Notes: generated by a model not told the origin, from the letters alone. A stretch of DNA of 64,000 nt from Anaerolinea sp. (GCA_029975055.1 JARKPU010000013.1:124001-188000), one strand, 5' to 3'; shown: positions 52,132 to 61,248, counted from the stretch's first letter. Numbers and translations: made by a program.

Positions 52132-52641
52132 ATGACCGAGTTAGAGAAATTCCGAAAAGAAAAGGATGATTTTTTCCGCTACAGCCCGCAAAGCCCGCTG
52201 ACCCCGGCTCAACGCAAAGAATTCAAGGGGCTGGCGTACTTCGCTGAGAACCCCGCGCTGGACCTGGAACTGCCATTGGAGCTGTACCCCGACCCGGAGG
52301 TCGTCACCATGCAGACCAGCACGGGGGAGATCCAGGAATACAGCAAGATCGGCCAGGTGCGCTTCCAGGTGGATGGAGAAGAAGCGGCTCTGCAGATCTA
52401 TGAAGCCGCGGGCGATGGGTATCTCTTCCTGCCGTTTGTGGATGCCACCGCTCCAGGTGAGACGTACGGCGCAGGCCGCTACCTCGAGCCGGAAGTGACC
52501 GGTCCGAACCGCGTGCGCCTGAACTTCAACCTGGCGTATAACCCTTACTGCGCATACAACGAAAACTGGAGCTGCCCGATCCCCCCGCGCGAGAACCGCT
52601 TAAAGGTGAGGATCGAAGCAGGTGAAATGAACTTTCATTAG
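52132..52641 (+). CDS. DUF1684 family protein
   Basis: 169 residues: KFRKEKDDFF near the N-terminus, then PLTPAQRKEFKGLAYF, FLPFVDATAPGETYGAGRYLEP and the highly conserved LNFNLAYNPYCAYNENWSCPIPPRENRL ending. The family has no known biochemistry; the pattern is of a small beta-rich protein. AAAGGTGC is a weak ribosome-binding site upstream of ATG 52132. Possibly cotranscribed with clpP. Confidence 0.85.
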   Translation: MTELEKFRKEKDDFFRYSPQSPLTPAQRKEFKGLAYFAENPALDLELPLELYPDPEVVTMQTSTGEIQEYSKIGQVRFQVDGEEAALQIYEAAGDGYLFLPFVDATAPGETYGAGRYLEPEVTGPNRVRLNFNLAYNPYCAYNENWSCPIPPRENRLKVRIEAGEMNFH

Positions 52642-52682
52642 CAGGCAAAACCGCGAGGGCCCCCCTCGCGGTTTTGCCTGCT
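52640..52682. terminator. Long bidirectional terminator
   Basis: 19-20 bp stem (52640-52659 with 52663-52682), with the inner GCGAGGG/CCCTCGC and T4/A4. It is shared by DUF1684 and the convergent mutarotase-like gene. Confidence 0.9.
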
Positions 52683-53571
52683 AACCGTAGAACTCGTATT
52701 CCCGCCGCCAGGCATCGGTTTGGCCCGGCTGCAAGTGGATATCATGGAAAACCTCGGCACTGATGACGTGCGCCGTGCCCCATAGAGCGAGCCGCGAGGG
52801 GGCGAAATCGACCGTTTCGGAGATCGTCACCCCGCTGGGCCGGTGGACCAGAACCCATTGCGGCTGCCTGGAAGCAGCGAGGTTCGCTAACCGGACGTAA
52901 AAGGGTGCTTCGAGATCGCGGCGGAAAGTCAGGTCGCATCCGTCCGGCGCCAGGACTTCGACGTTGTGCATCATCCCCGGCTCGTAGGCCACTTCCTGCA
53001 GAAAAGCGAAACCATAGGCCGGGCCGATGGGTTGCCGGTCGATCCCGACAAAATTATGCACGTATTCGTTGGTGGTGATCGGTTGGCTGCCGGTGTTCTC
53101 TAACCGGTACTGGATGGCCAGCCGGTTGCCGGATACGCTGATGGTTTTCACCAGCCGGGCGGCGTACCCACGGCACTCCAGCGGCTGCACGGTGAACGTC
53201 ACAGACGATGTTGAGGCTTCGACCTCGATGGGGAACGGCTGCGCCACCTTGTGCGGGTACCAGAAGGAGTAATCCGGCTTGTCCAGGCGGGTGAGCAGGC
53301 CGATGCCGAGCTTGGGGAAGAGATCGCCTGGCTGTGTGCCTTCGAAACCGACCGGCATATCGATCCCGAACTCGTTGCACAGGCCAATCCCTCCGGTGCC
53401 CTGGCCCGGGCGGTAATCTTCAGGTACGCAAAAGGTGTGTCTGCCGTCCAGCGTCACCTGGGTGATGAAGCCGGACCAATCGAAACGGGTGCCGGCATAG
53501 AGAGCGCCGGGCCGGGCGATCTCCACGCTCAGGCGGTCACTATTGAGAATGATCGGAGATGAGGGTGTCAT
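52681..53571 (-). CDS. Galactose-mutarotase-fold protein
   Basis: 296 residues from ATG 53571. A beta-sandwich of the aldose-1-epimerase superfamily: LNSDRLSVEIARPGALY, TRFDWSGFITQVTLDG, GGIGLCNEFGIDMPVG, GNRLAIQYRLENTG and NEYVHNFVGIDRQPIG. It is closer to DUF4432-like sugar-binding proteins than to classical GalM. The frame extends to 53655, but GGAAAG upstream of ATG 53571 and the family-like start support the shorter form. Stands alone on the minus strand between the terminator and the queuosine-precursor transporter gene. Confidence 0.8.
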   Translation of the reverse strand: MTPSSPIILNSDRLSVEIARPGALYAGTRFDWSGFITQVTLDGRHTFCVPEDYRPGQGTGGIGLCNEFGIDMPVGFEGTQPGDLFPKLGIGLLTRLDKPDYSFWYPHKVAQPFPIEVEASTSSVTFTVQPLECRGYAARLVKTISVSGNRLAIQYRLENTGSQPITTNEYVHNFVGIDRQPIGPAYGFAFLQEVAYEPGMMHNVEVLAPDGCDLTFRRDLEAPFYVRLANLAASRQPQWVLVHRPSGVTISETVDFAPSRLALWGTAHVISAEVFHDIHLQPGQTDAWRREYEFYG

Positions 53572-53673
53572 GGGCTGCTTTCCATAGATGGAATGAATGG
53601 ATGAAAAGGGTTGGATGATTCCAATAAGATTAAATGAGCCTTCGTGATGCGTCAAGCAAAACCTGAGATGAAT

Positions 53674-54411
53674 TCACTCTGAAATCCGGAATGGGTTGAA
53701 GTTGGTGTGCCAGTCGTAATAATCCTCGTTTTCGGCGCGTTTGAGCAGGCCGACCACCCAATACGTCAACGGGGTCATGACCACTTCGACAGCCACTTTG
53801 AAAATATAGTTGGTGACAGCCAACGTCAAAAACAGGCTCCACGGGAAGACCCCCGCCAGGCTGGCCACAGCGACAAAGATGGCCGAATCGACCGCTTCGC
53901 CGGCCAGCGTGCTGCCGATGGTGCGAGTCCACAGCCAGCGGCCGCGGGTGAGCAGCTTGAGCCGCGCCAAAATGAACGAATTGGTGAACTCACCGGCAAA
54001 ATAGGCCGACAGGCTGGCCAGGACGATGCCGCCGGAGCTCATGCCCCCCAGGATGGCTTCATAGGCCGACTGCCCGGCGTAGGATTCCCAGGTGGCCTCG
54101 CCCGGCATGATCCGCACCAGCCAGAGCACCAGGGCCGTTAAAGCCAGGGCACCAAAACCGGCCCAGATGACCCTTCGGGAGCGGCGGTACCCATATACCT
54201 CGGTGAGCACATCGCCAAAAATATAACTGACCGGGAAGAGGATCGTCCCGGCATCGAAGGCCAGGCGCAGGCTGCCCAACGATACGCCCCAATCGACAAT
54301 CTTGGCCGAAGAGGCGATGTTGCTGGTGATGAGCACAGTGACGAAGAGCACCATCACCAGGTCGAAGAAGCGGTAACTACGTTGATTCGCGGGTTGGTTG
54401 CTCAAATTCAT
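53674..54411 (-). CDS. Queuosine precursor transporter (VUT/YhhQ family)
   Basis: 245 residues with about six hydrophobic segments. SNIASSAKIVDWG, VSYIFGDVLTEVYGYRRSRRVIW (a family hallmark), YFAGEFTNSFILARLK and GSTLAGEAVDSAIFV match the VUT/YhhQ family, which brings a 7-deazaguanine precursor into the cell for tRNA queuosine. The 5' end overlaps the MFS gene by 35 nt in another frame. Queuosine biosynthesis genes are not in the window. Confidence 0.9.
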   Translation of the reverse strand: MNLSNQPANQRSYRFFDLVMVLFVTVLITSNIASSAKIVDWGVSLGSLRLAFDAGTILFPVSYIFGDVLTEVYGYRRSRRVIWAGFGALALTALVLWLVRIMPGEATWESYAGQSAYEAILGGMSSGGIVLASLSAYFAGEFTNSFILARLKLLTRGRWLWTRTIGSTLAGEAVDSAIFVAVASLAGVFPWSLFLTLAVTNYIFKVAVEVVMTPLTYWVVGLLKRAENEDYYDWHTNFNPFRISE

Positions 54412-55585
54412 TGATTACACCTTCTTGTGAGGTCTTACGGATAAAAATCCGGCTCATAGCGAAGACCGCCAGCGCCAGGGCGGCCACCCAGGCCATGCTG
54501 CGGTACAAACCGGCCGGTCCGGCGCTGTCGAACAGGCGCCCGGCGGTGAACGACCCTGCCATGCTGGCCATGCTCGTGACCGCCGAGAGCAAGCCCTGGC
54601 TGGTGGCTTTCAAGCCGGGAGGCGCCTGGTCATTCGCATAGGCAACCGAGGCGACCAAAAAAGGGCAAAAGGTGATCGACTGCATCAGGCCGATGACCGG
54701 AAACCAGACGGGGTTGCGGACAAGCGAGAGCAGAAACAGACGCAGCGCGTAACCGGCGAAGGAAAGCACCATCAAGCGTGCCGCGCCAAAACGCTCGAGG
54801 ATGAGCGCGCTGAAGAAGAAGAACGGTATTTCGGCGATGGCTGCAACGGTAAACGCCAGCCCCACCAGGCCTTCGCCGCCGTGATATTCTTTGATCGTCA
54901 GGCTGAGGAACCCGCCTGAGCCGGTGGTCGCAAACCAGAGGATGAAGATGCTCAGAGCGAAGAAGACCCAACTGGCGCGCTTCACCATCTGGCCGATGCC
55001 CTTGAACGGTGACGTGAAGATATAGAGGGCCTGTTCCGGCAGCAGGCGCGAGGCCGCCAGGAAGACTGTCAGCCCGAGCGGGTAGGCGATGAAGATTGCG
55101 CGAATGCCGGTTCGCTCAAGCATGAAGCCTGCCAGGGCGTTGGTGGCGACGAACCCCACCGTGCCCCACATGCGAAAGCGCCCATATTCTCCGGCGCGCG
55201 GGCCAAGCGTGCGCAGCGTGGTGCTATCGAGCAGGGTGAGGATGGGGGTCTGGAAAAAAGTGAGCAGCCCGGCGCAGACGAGGATGAAGCCATAGACCCG
55301 GACGGCCGAGAGCGCGAGCACCGAAGCGATCAACCCGAGCGTGGCCCCGGCGATGAGCAGCCTCGTGCGCCCGGTGCGGTCGGAGAGGATGCCCCCCAAT
55401 GTGGAACCTGCCGCGCCCATCAATGGCGAGATTGTGTTGATCAGCCCGATCTGTGTGCCTGAAAGGCCGATGGCGCGGTAATGCAGGCTGACGAAGGGCA
55501 GGAACAGGCCTATTGCACCCCAGATGATAAAGTAGAGGATGCTGATAACACGAAGGTTATGGCTCTGATGGGCGGTCGTCTGCAT
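54377..55585 (-). CDS. MFS transporter
   Basis: 402 residues with about twelve hydrophobic segments. Typical MFS loop: GGILSDRTGRTRL near residue 65 (family motif A). It resembles the MFS_1-like group with sugar and nucleoside symporters, so it is the only visible candidate to import a sugar for the surrounding pathway. ATG 55585 has no strong Shine-Dalgarno site. Its end overlaps the VUT gene by 35 nt, suggesting coupled translation. Confidence 0.85.
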   Translation of the reverse strand: MQTTAHQSHNLRVISILYFIIWGAIGLFLPFVSLHYRAIGLSGTQIGLINTISPLMGAAGSTLGGILSDRTGRTRLLIAGATLGLIASVLALSAVRVYGFILVCAGLLTFFQTPILTLLDSTTLRTLGPRAGEYGRFRMWGTVGFVATNALAGFMLERTGIRAIFIAYPLGLTVFLAASRLLPEQALYIFTSPFKGIGQMVKRASWVFFALSIFILWFATTGSGGFLSLTIKEYHGGEGLVGLAFTVAAIAEIPFFFFSALILERFGAARLMVLSFAGYALRLFLLSLVRNPVWFPVIGLMQSITFCPFLVASVAYANDQAPPGLKATSQGLLSAVTSMASMAGSFTAGRLFDSAGPAGLYRSMAWVAALALAVFAMSRIFIRKTSQEGVINEFEQPTREST

Positions 55586-55692
55586 GATGGACTGCGATGA
55601 GCAATTGAGGCGATATTATCTCACAATCTCAAGGCTGCGTAAGACCGGTTTCGGGCTAAAATGAGTGTACTTCAAAACAACGGAGGATAATA

Positions 55693-56349
55693 ATGGGAAA
55701 ACAAGAGACATTGGCGCGCTTGAAGGAACAGGGCCTGGTGGCAGTCATCCGCGGGCCATCGCCGGAGTTAACCGTAAAAATGGTGGAAGCGCTGGTGGCC
55801 GGCGGCGTGATCGGGATCGAGATCACCTATTCGACCCCCAACGCCGCCGGGGTGGTGAAGCTGCTCGACCAGGCTTTTGGTGAAAAGATCATCCTGGGCA
55901 TGGGCACACTCACCGTCCCTGCCCAGGTGGAAGAGTCTCTCGCGGCGGGGGCGCGCTTCCTCGTCAGCCCGATGTGCGAGGCGGAACTTGGCAAGGCCAT
56001 GGTGGAATCGGGGGTGCCGGTGATGATCGGGGCGCTAACGCCCACCGAAATCTTTGCGGCTCACAAGCTCGGTTCGGATGTGGTCAAGCTGTTCCCCGGC
56101 TCGTTGACGGGCCCGGCGTATGTCAAGGCGCTCAAGGGGCCTTTCCCGCATATCCCGATTATGCCGACGGGCGGTGTGAGCGCCGCCAACGTGGGCGAAT
56201 GGTTCGCGGCAGGCGTGTTCGGGGTTGGGGCAGGCAGCGAACTCTGCCCGCCAAACCTGGCCAAAGAAGGCCGCTTCGCGGAGATCACCGAGAAGGCATC
56301 CGCTTTTGTCCAGGCCGTGCGCAATGCTCAACAGGCGGCCAAGGGGTGA
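55693..56349 (+). CDS. eda: 2-keto-3-deoxy-6-phosphogluconate (KDPG/KHG) aldolase
   Basis: 218 residues of the KDPG aldolase family. Schiff-base lysine K132 in DVVKLFPG, the proton-transferring Glu E43 in GIEITYSTPN, and GALTPTEIF and MPTGGVSAANV phosphate-binding segments. Cleaves KDPG to pyruvate and glyceraldehyde 3-phosphate, or a related keto-deoxy-sugar phosphate. GGAGG is 6 nt upstream of ATG 55693. A KDG kinase gene lies at 63152, so the two steps of an Entner-Doudoroff-like branch may be in this region. Confidence 0.92.
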   Translation: MGKQETLARLKEQGLVAVIRGPSPELTVKMVEALVAGGVIGIEITYSTPNAAGVVKLLDQAFGEKIILGMGTLTVPAQVEESLAAGARFLVSPMCEAELGKAMVESGVPVMIGALTPTEIFAAHKLGSDVVKLFPGSLTGPAYVKALKGPFPHIPIMPTGGVSAANVGEWFAAGVFGVGAGSELCPPNLAKEGRFAEITEKASAFVQAVRNAQQAAKG

Positions 56350-56364
56350 TGCAAACCAACCTGC

Positions 56365-57213
56365 TCAAGCCTTTCCGGCCGCGCCGAACACCTGAAGGTA
56401 ATGCGCAGCGCGCTCGGCGTAGGCCTGGCGCAGAGCCGCAGTAAATTTAAACATCGAAGGCTTTTCATCGGCAGCCGCCTGGACCATCCGGGCGGTTGCT
56501 GCGTTGTTGATGCCGGTGAAGTAATTGATTTTCGCAATCCCGCAGGAGATCACCTGGCGGTATTGGTCGTCGGTCAAGCCGGAACCACCGTGCATGACCA
56601 GCGGAATATCCACCTTCCGCCGAATGGCCCGCACCAGGTCAAGGTCGAGGCACGGCTCTCCGGCGTAGTCGCCGTGGGCATTGCCGAAAGCGATTGCCAG
56701 GAAATCCACGCCTGTCTGCCGGACGAATACTTCGACGGCTTGCGGATCGGTGAACCCGAGGCGTTTTGCGCCGAACTCGGAATAGGTGCTGCCCTGCCCC
56801 ACGTGGCCAAGCTCGGCCTCGGCGCCGGCTCCGGCTTCGTGCGCCAGCCGCGCCACCTGGAGGGTGATGGCAATGTTCTCTTCCAGCGGCAGCCGCGAAC
56901 CATCGAACATCACGTCGGTGAAGCCGAGTTCCAGCGCCTGCCGGGCTTGATCGAGGCTTTCGCCGTGGTCGAGCATCAGCGCCACGGGGGCTTTGAGGTT
57001 CCTCACCCGCTCGCGGATATATGCGGCAAACGCGGCGATGTTGGCATCGCGGAAGCAGCCGGAATACACGCCCAGGATGCACGGCGCGCGGGTTTCCTCA
57101 ACCGCGGCCACGACTCCATCCACGGCAATCGGGTCGAAGACATTGAACAACGGCACCGCGTAACCGCCCTTGGCGGCTTTATAAAGCTCAGGCAAGATCG
57201 ACACTAATGGCAT
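56365..57213 (-). CDS. Class II fructose/tagatose-bisphosphate aldolase
   Basis: 282 residues from ATG 57213, FBA/GatY-type TIM barrel. PLFNVFDPIAVDGVV near the start, the zinc-site LDHGESLDQA, AELGHVGQG, AFGNAHGDYAGEP and VMHGGSGLTDDQ with zinc and phosphate ligands. It would cleave a ketose 1,6-bisphosphate or 1-phosphate. GGGAG is 5 nt upstream of ATG 57213, and the start overlaps the PfkB gene's end by 10 nt. It may be the partner of the distant GatZ-like subunit. Confidence 0.88.
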   Translation of the reverse strand: MPLVSILPELYKAAKGGYAVPLFNVFDPIAVDGVVAAVEETRAPCILGVYSGCFRDANIAAFAAYIRERVRNLKAPVALMLDHGESLDQARQALELGFTDVMFDGSRLPLEENIAITLQVARLAHEAGAGAEAELGHVGQGSTYSEFGAKRLGFTDPQAVEVFVRQTGVDFLAIAFGNAHGDYAGEPCLDLDLVRAIRRKVDIPLVMHGGSGLTDDQYRQVISCGIAKINYFTGINNAATARMVQAAADEKPSMFKFTAALRQAYAERAAHYLQVFGAAGKA

Positions 57214-58163
57214 AGAGACTCCCATTCATCCGGCCGGCGCTGGGCCAGGAACCGGAAAACCTGCTCAATTGTTGGAATGCCGCGCCGCCCGCCCATTTGC
57301 ATGCACTTGATCGCCGCCACCGCCGAAGCAAACTGAGCGGTGCGCTCCAGACCCCAGCCGTGCAGCAATCCCACCAGGTAAGCGCCGTGGAAGACATCGC
57401 CCGCGCCGGTGGTATCGACCACCTCAACCGGGAATGCCGGGGTGTGAAACCAGCCTTCGGCAGAAAACGTGACACAGCCGTCTTCGCCGAGGGTTTCCAC
57501 AAAAACGCGCGGCCCGGCCTCCAGCACGCCGAGGCCCGCCTGGGTGAAATCGGTGCGGCCCGAAAATGCCCTGGCGAACCCGGCCCCGCTGATGACGATG
57601 TCGGAGCGCCTCACCAGTTCGCGAAAATCATCCGCTACGTTTCCATCGGATTTCGCCGCGTCCAGCACCACGCACTTCCCGGCGGCGTGCATCCACTCGG
57701 CGGCTTGCAGCGCGGCCCGCAGGTGAAAGCCATCCAGGTGAAGATACCCGGCCTGGGTGATGTATGCGCGGTCGAGTTCCTCCGGTTCGAGCGGGAATGT
57801 ACCCGTGCGGCCGGTGCCAGAGAAGATGCGCTCTCCACAGGCAGAGTTGACACACACCAGGATGACCTGCGGCTCCGGGATAGGGCGGCGCACCACCCGG
57901 CTGATATCAACCCCTTCTTTGCTGAACAGGCGCAGTTTCAGTTCGGCGGTTTCGTCATCACCGGCCGTGCCAATGAAGCCCGCCCGTGCGCCCAGCCGCG
58001 CGGCGGCCACCATGGCCGTGCCGACCGGCCCGCCGCCGTCGAGCGTCAGGTCGTCGAGGCGCGTGCCGTGCTCCCAGCAGGGCATTTCGCGCATTCGCGC
58101 AAGGATATCGACCGTGGCCATCCCCAGGCCGACGATCTGCAATGGCTGGTCACCGGGCGTCAT
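57204..58163 (-). CDS. PfkB family carbohydrate kinase (YihV-like layout)
   Basis: 319 residues. GGGPVGTAMVAAARLGA near residue 43 (substrate-binding region), the PfkB signature VVDTTGAGDVFHGAYL with catalytic Asp, and FASAVAAIKCMQMGGRRGIP near the end. This layout resembles the sulfofructose kinase YihV and ribokinase-like enzymes; the substrate is not known. ATG 58163 overlaps the fucose-isomerase-like gene's stop. Together with the aldolase it would phosphorylate and split a ketose. Confidence 0.88.
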   Translation of the reverse strand: MTPGDQPLQIVGLGMATVDILARMREMPCWEHGTRLDDLTLDGGGPVGTAMVAAARLGARAGFIGTAGDDETAELKLRLFSKEGVDISRVVRRPIPEPQVILVCVNSACGERIFSGTGRTGTFPLEPEELDRAYITQAGYLHLDGFHLRAALQAAEWMHAAGKCVVLDAAKSDGNVADDFRELVRRSDIVISGAGFARAFSGRTDFTQAGLGVLEAGPRVFVETLGEDGCVTFSAEGWFHTPAFPVEVVDTTGAGDVFHGAYLVGLLHGWGLERTAQFASAVAAIKCMQMGGRRGIPTIEQVFRFLAQRRPDEWESLCH

Positions 58164-59617
58164 TCGACCACCACAGGCTGAATATCAAGGAACTTGCACG
58201 CCAGCAGCAAGGCATCTTTCTGGTCGCCGTGGATGAGGCTGGCGTGGTGGATGAACCCTTCTTCGACCAGGGTGCGGTAGAGACGGTTGTGATCGGGCAC
58301 TTCCACCCAGGCCCACGTGCCGGCCAGGGTTTCATCGCTGTGGATGATCTCACCGGGGGCGATGAGCATTTTCCACTGCCCGTCACATTCGGCCAGCCGC
58401 GTGAGGGTGACTTTGCCAGGGCGTACCTGGAACTGGTACAGGCCGTTTTGCGTATCGGCCGGGTCGGGCGGAAGCTCGCCGAGCATATCATTGCGGCTGC
58501 GCAGGGCTGTGCGCTCGAAGTGATCAGCCAGGCAGGCGGGGGCGTTACCGCAATGCCACGAAAGGAAGCGGTTGGGTAAATCGCGGTGCTGGATGGTCCA
58601 GTCGATGAAATGCGGAATGTCCTGCCCGAGCGAAGCGGCGTAATTCACCAGCATGGAGAGCGCACCGACCACGTCCGTCTCGCAGGCGGTGAGCATGCCC
58701 TGGCCGGTGAGCCTGCCGAATAATGCGCACACCGAAACGCCGTAGATGCGCTGGATGGCCGACCAGCAAGACATCGCCAGCGCACTCAGCCCGGCTTCCT
58801 GCCAGAATTCGGTGATTGCCAGTTCCAGGCGGGCGGCCTTCGTCACCCACTCATCGGCCACCGTCACCACAGCCACCGAAGAGCGCGTGGCCGAGGCCAC
58901 GGCCGCGATGCGCGGGTCATCTTCAGGGTAGCTTTGCGCGCGCAGGACGATCTCCGAAAGGTCTCTTGGGATCACATTTTGCCCGAAATGCCGGCTCATC
59001 GAAACTTCGTCGTAGGCCACCGTCTCGAAGCCCGCCGGGCGCACGCCGATCTGCCCGATGCGCGCGCCTTTCATCGCCTTTACCACCGCGACGGCCTGGA
59101 GGAAAGTGCGGGCCTGAGTTTGGAATTCACTTTCTTCGGCGAACAGAATCCCGGCGAAGTGGAAGGGAATTTTCCTGCGCTGCAACCCCGCGGCAATGGA
59201 GAGGGTGCCGCAATAGGAATCGGAGACACGCGCCAGGCTGCGGTCTTCCGGCACAGGCGGTTCTTTGGTGGCGTAAAGGAGCACCGGAATGCGTAGAATT
59301 TCGGCCACCTTCACCGCCGAGCGCTCGTCGCCGAAGTTGAGCGCTGCAATGACAATGCCATCGACCTTCTGGAGCCGGAAATACTCGGCCAGCGCCTCGG
59401 CCTGGTCGAGGCTGTGAATGGCGCCATCCGGCAGGTAGCCCTGGCGGGCGTCGATTGCCGTTGGGTCGGACGGGTGTGGCCTGGGGATGACCAGTTCCAG
59501 GCCGGGCAGCCTGGAAAGCTCGCGAATACCATCCTTGCGCATCTTGGCGCACCAGGCGGGAAATTCACCGAATTTTCGATATGTGGGCTCAAATCCGATG
59601 CGGATCGGCGTTTTCAT
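58160..59617 (-). CDS. L-fucose/L-arabinose isomerase-like protein
   Basis: 485 residues of the FucI/AraA-fold family. Opening MKTPIRIGFEPTYRKFG, then VDGIVIAALNFGDERSAVKVAE, FAGILFAEESEF, PAGFETVAYDE, GQGMLTACETDVVGALSMLV with metal-type Glu/Asp, and FLSWHCGNAP. It probably isomerises an aldose to a ketose, but some fold members are not isomerases. ATG 59617 is preferred: GAGGTG precedes it, and the upstream frame to 59815 has no family similarity. It begins a coupled set of genes with PfkB. Confidence 0.8.
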   Translation of the reverse strand: MKTPIRIGFEPTYRKFGEFPAWCAKMRKDGIRELSRLPGLELVIPRPHPSDPTAIDARQGYLPDGAIHSLDQAEALAEYFRLQKVDGIVIAALNFGDERSAVKVAEILRIPVLLYATKEPPVPEDRSLARVSDSYCGTLSIAAGLQRRKIPFHFAGILFAEESEFQTQARTFLQAVAVVKAMKGARIGQIGVRPAGFETVAYDEVSMSRHFGQNVIPRDLSEIVLRAQSYPEDDPRIAAVASATRSSVAVVTVADEWVTKAARLELAITEFWQEAGLSALAMSCWSAIQRIYGVSVCALFGRLTGQGMLTACETDVVGALSMLVNYAASLGQDIPHFIDWTIQHRDLPNRFLSWHCGNAPACLADHFERTALRSRNDMLGELPPDPADTQNGLYQFQVRPGKVTLTRLAECDGQWKMLIAPGEIIHSDETLAGTWAWVEVPDHNRLYRTLVEEGFIHHASLIHGDQKDALLLACKFLDIQPVVVE

Positions 59618-59634
59618 CGTCACCTCGATGGAAT

Positions 59635-60588
59635 TTAGATAGAGATTTGGCCGTCGGCAATCAGCCACCTGACCGATTCCTCGACTGCATCGAGGGAGGA
59701 ATAACGCGGCTGGTATTCCAGCAGACGGACGGCTTTCGCGATGGAGCAATTCGAGCTGTGGGTGATGTGCGAGACCGCACTCTCCACAAAATCGGCGGGG
59801 ATGGTGGCTTTCCATTCTTCCATGGGCAGGAAGCGCAGATTGGGCCGGACGTTGAACCTTTTTGCCAACCCTTCGGCAAAGCCGCGCAAGGTCAAGGCCG
59901 CCGGAGAAACGATGAAGAAGCCCTCGCCAACGGCGCTCTGCCAGTGGGTGAGGGCTTTGACGAATCCCTGAGCAACATCATCCGCGTGGACGTGGTGGAG
60001 CGTTTCCATGCCGAGGTTGGGGAGGGCCAGTTCCTCGCCGCGCAGCAGCCGGGCAAAGGCCTGCGGGTCGTGGCAGCCGGTCGGCCCGACGGGCATCCAG
60101 CCCGGCCCGACGATGTGCCCGGGGTGCAGCGCAGTGGCGGGGAAGCCCGTCCGGCGGGCCTGATCCAGCAGGTAGGCTTCGATTTCGTTCTTGCGCCGGC
60201 CGTATTCGGAGGGCGGGTTCCGCGGCTGGTTTTCATCGGCGGGCACTTCGGTTCCATACCCGCGCACCCAGATCGTGCCGCAGTGAGCGAAGAACTGTAC
60301 CTCGCCGCGCAGGGCTTCCACCAGCTGCCGCGCGCTTTCGAGGGTGAAGCAGAGCATATCCATCACCGCATCCGGCCTGAGGTCGCGCACCGCCCGGCCG
60401 AATACGCCCTCTTTCTCAGCCGATTCGCGGTCCAGCGTGACGAGCCTGACCTCTGCCCAGGCGGGGTGTTCACGGTAGGGGCGGCGCTGCCCGCGAGTGA
60501 TGACGATGATCTCGTGGCCCAGCGCTGCCAGCCGGGGCACGAGGTAGGAGCCGATGTGTCCGGTTCCTCCGATGATTACGATGCGCAT
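59635..60588 (-). CDS. NAD-dependent epimerase/dehydratase family protein
   Basis: 317 residues. GGTGHIGS near residue 7 binds NAD(P), and the catalytic YGRRK is at about 128-132 with the Thr in HCGTIWV. The C-terminal part handles the sugar-nucleotide or other substrate. ATG 60588 has GGAGG 6 nt upstream; a GTG directly before it is less likely. First gene of the 60588-56365 operon. Confidence 0.9.
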   Translation of the reverse strand: MRIVIIGGTGHIGSYLVPRLAALGHEIIVITRGQRRPYREHPAWAEVRLVTLDRESAEKEGVFGRAVRDLRPDAVMDMLCFTLESARQLVEALRGEVQFFAHCGTIWVRGYGTEVPADENQPRNPPSEYGRRKNEIEAYLLDQARRTGFPATALHPGHIVGPGWMPVGPTGCHDPQAFARLLRGEELALPNLGMETLHHVHADDVAQGFVKALTHWQSAVGEGFFIVSPAALTLRGFAEGLAKRFNVRPNLRFLPMEEWKATIPADFVESAVSHITHSSNCSIAKAVRLLEYQPRYSSLDAVEESVRWLIADGQISI

Positions 60589-60614
60589 CACGCACCTCCG
60601 GGGGGATATGGGTT

Positions 60615-60620
60615 ATTATA
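60615..60620 (-). promoter_or_regulatory. -10 box for the 60588-56365 operon
   Basis: Perfect TATAAT on the minus strand (60620-60615), 27 nt upstream of ATG 60588; no convincing -35 seen. Confidence 0.4.
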
Positions 60621-60634
60621 GTACCATCTGGAAA

Positions 60635-60658
60635 GCGGGCAGCCCAATTACAGCCCGC
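60635..60658 (-). terminator. Possible weak terminator after the DinB gene
   Basis: 6-bp GCGGGC/GCCCGC arms around a 12-nt loop, followed on the minus strand by TTTCC. Only a weak candidate. Confidence 0.3.
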
Positions 60659-60678
60659 CAGGCGGCAAAAGCGTTAGC

Positions 60679-61179
60679 TCAGGCCTGGATTTCGCGCAGG
60701 TAAACGATAAAATCCAGGTCGCCGGGAGATTGGCCCAGGTGAGTGAGCAGCATGGCGGCTTCGGCGCGGTGAGCGGTGCTGTGGTTGACCAGCTGCATGA
60801 GCAGCTCCCAGCGGGGCATTTCGAAAGCTTTGCCTTTGGTAGTCACGTAGCGGAAGGATTCGGCAAGCTCGGCTTCGCTCAGGCGTGAAATGAAGGCCCG
60901 CATGGCTTCTTCCTGTTTGTGCCAGCGTTGCAGCAGGCTCGGCAGGTCGGGGAATTCATCCCGGCCGGGCACTTTGGGCAGCGTGATTCCTTCGGTCAGG
61001 CGGGTGAGCCACATGATTTCGGCGCCCAACTGGTGCGCCAGCGTGTCGAGCAGGCCGCCGTAACCATTGGCAAGGCTTGTTTCGAGCTGTTCGGCGGTGA
61101 GATTGGCGGCTTTCGCCTGCACTTTATGATTGGCCCAACACACGTACTCATACAAGAGCTGGATTTCTTCTTTGCGCAT
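60679..61179 (-). CDS. DinB-like protein
   Basis: 166 residues, DinB-type four-helix bundle. WANHKVQAKAANLT, TLAHQLGAEIMWLTRLTEG and MQLVNHSTAHRAEAAMLLTHLGQ contain the three metal-binding histidines typical of the family. It may be a thiol-dependent transferase or only DNA-damage-related. ATG 61179 has GGAG 6 nt upstream; the long frame beyond it is a shadow of the opposite strand. It is divergent from the GreA/B-C-like gene. Confidence 0.88.
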   Translation of the reverse strand: MRKEEIQLLYEYVCWANHKVQAKAANLTAEQLETSLANGYGGLLDTLAHQLGAEIMWLTRLTEGITLPKVPGRDEFPDLPSLLQRWHKQEEAMRAFISRLSEAELAESFRYVTTKGKAFEMPRWELLMQLVNHSTAHRAEAAMLLTHLGQSPGDLDFIVYLREIQA

Positions 61180-61248
61180 AGATATCTCCAAATTGTGAAC
61201 GGCACGGTGTGCGATTACCGATGATAGCATAAAATGGGATGGGCACCT

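Noticed and set aside
40000..58163. Sulfoquinovose (sulfo-EMP) pathway from the LacD/YihT-type aldolase and YihV-like kinase
   Set aside because: No GH31 sulfoquinovosidase, SQ isomerase (YihS) or sulfolactaldehyde reductase is present, and the two genes are 16 kb apart.
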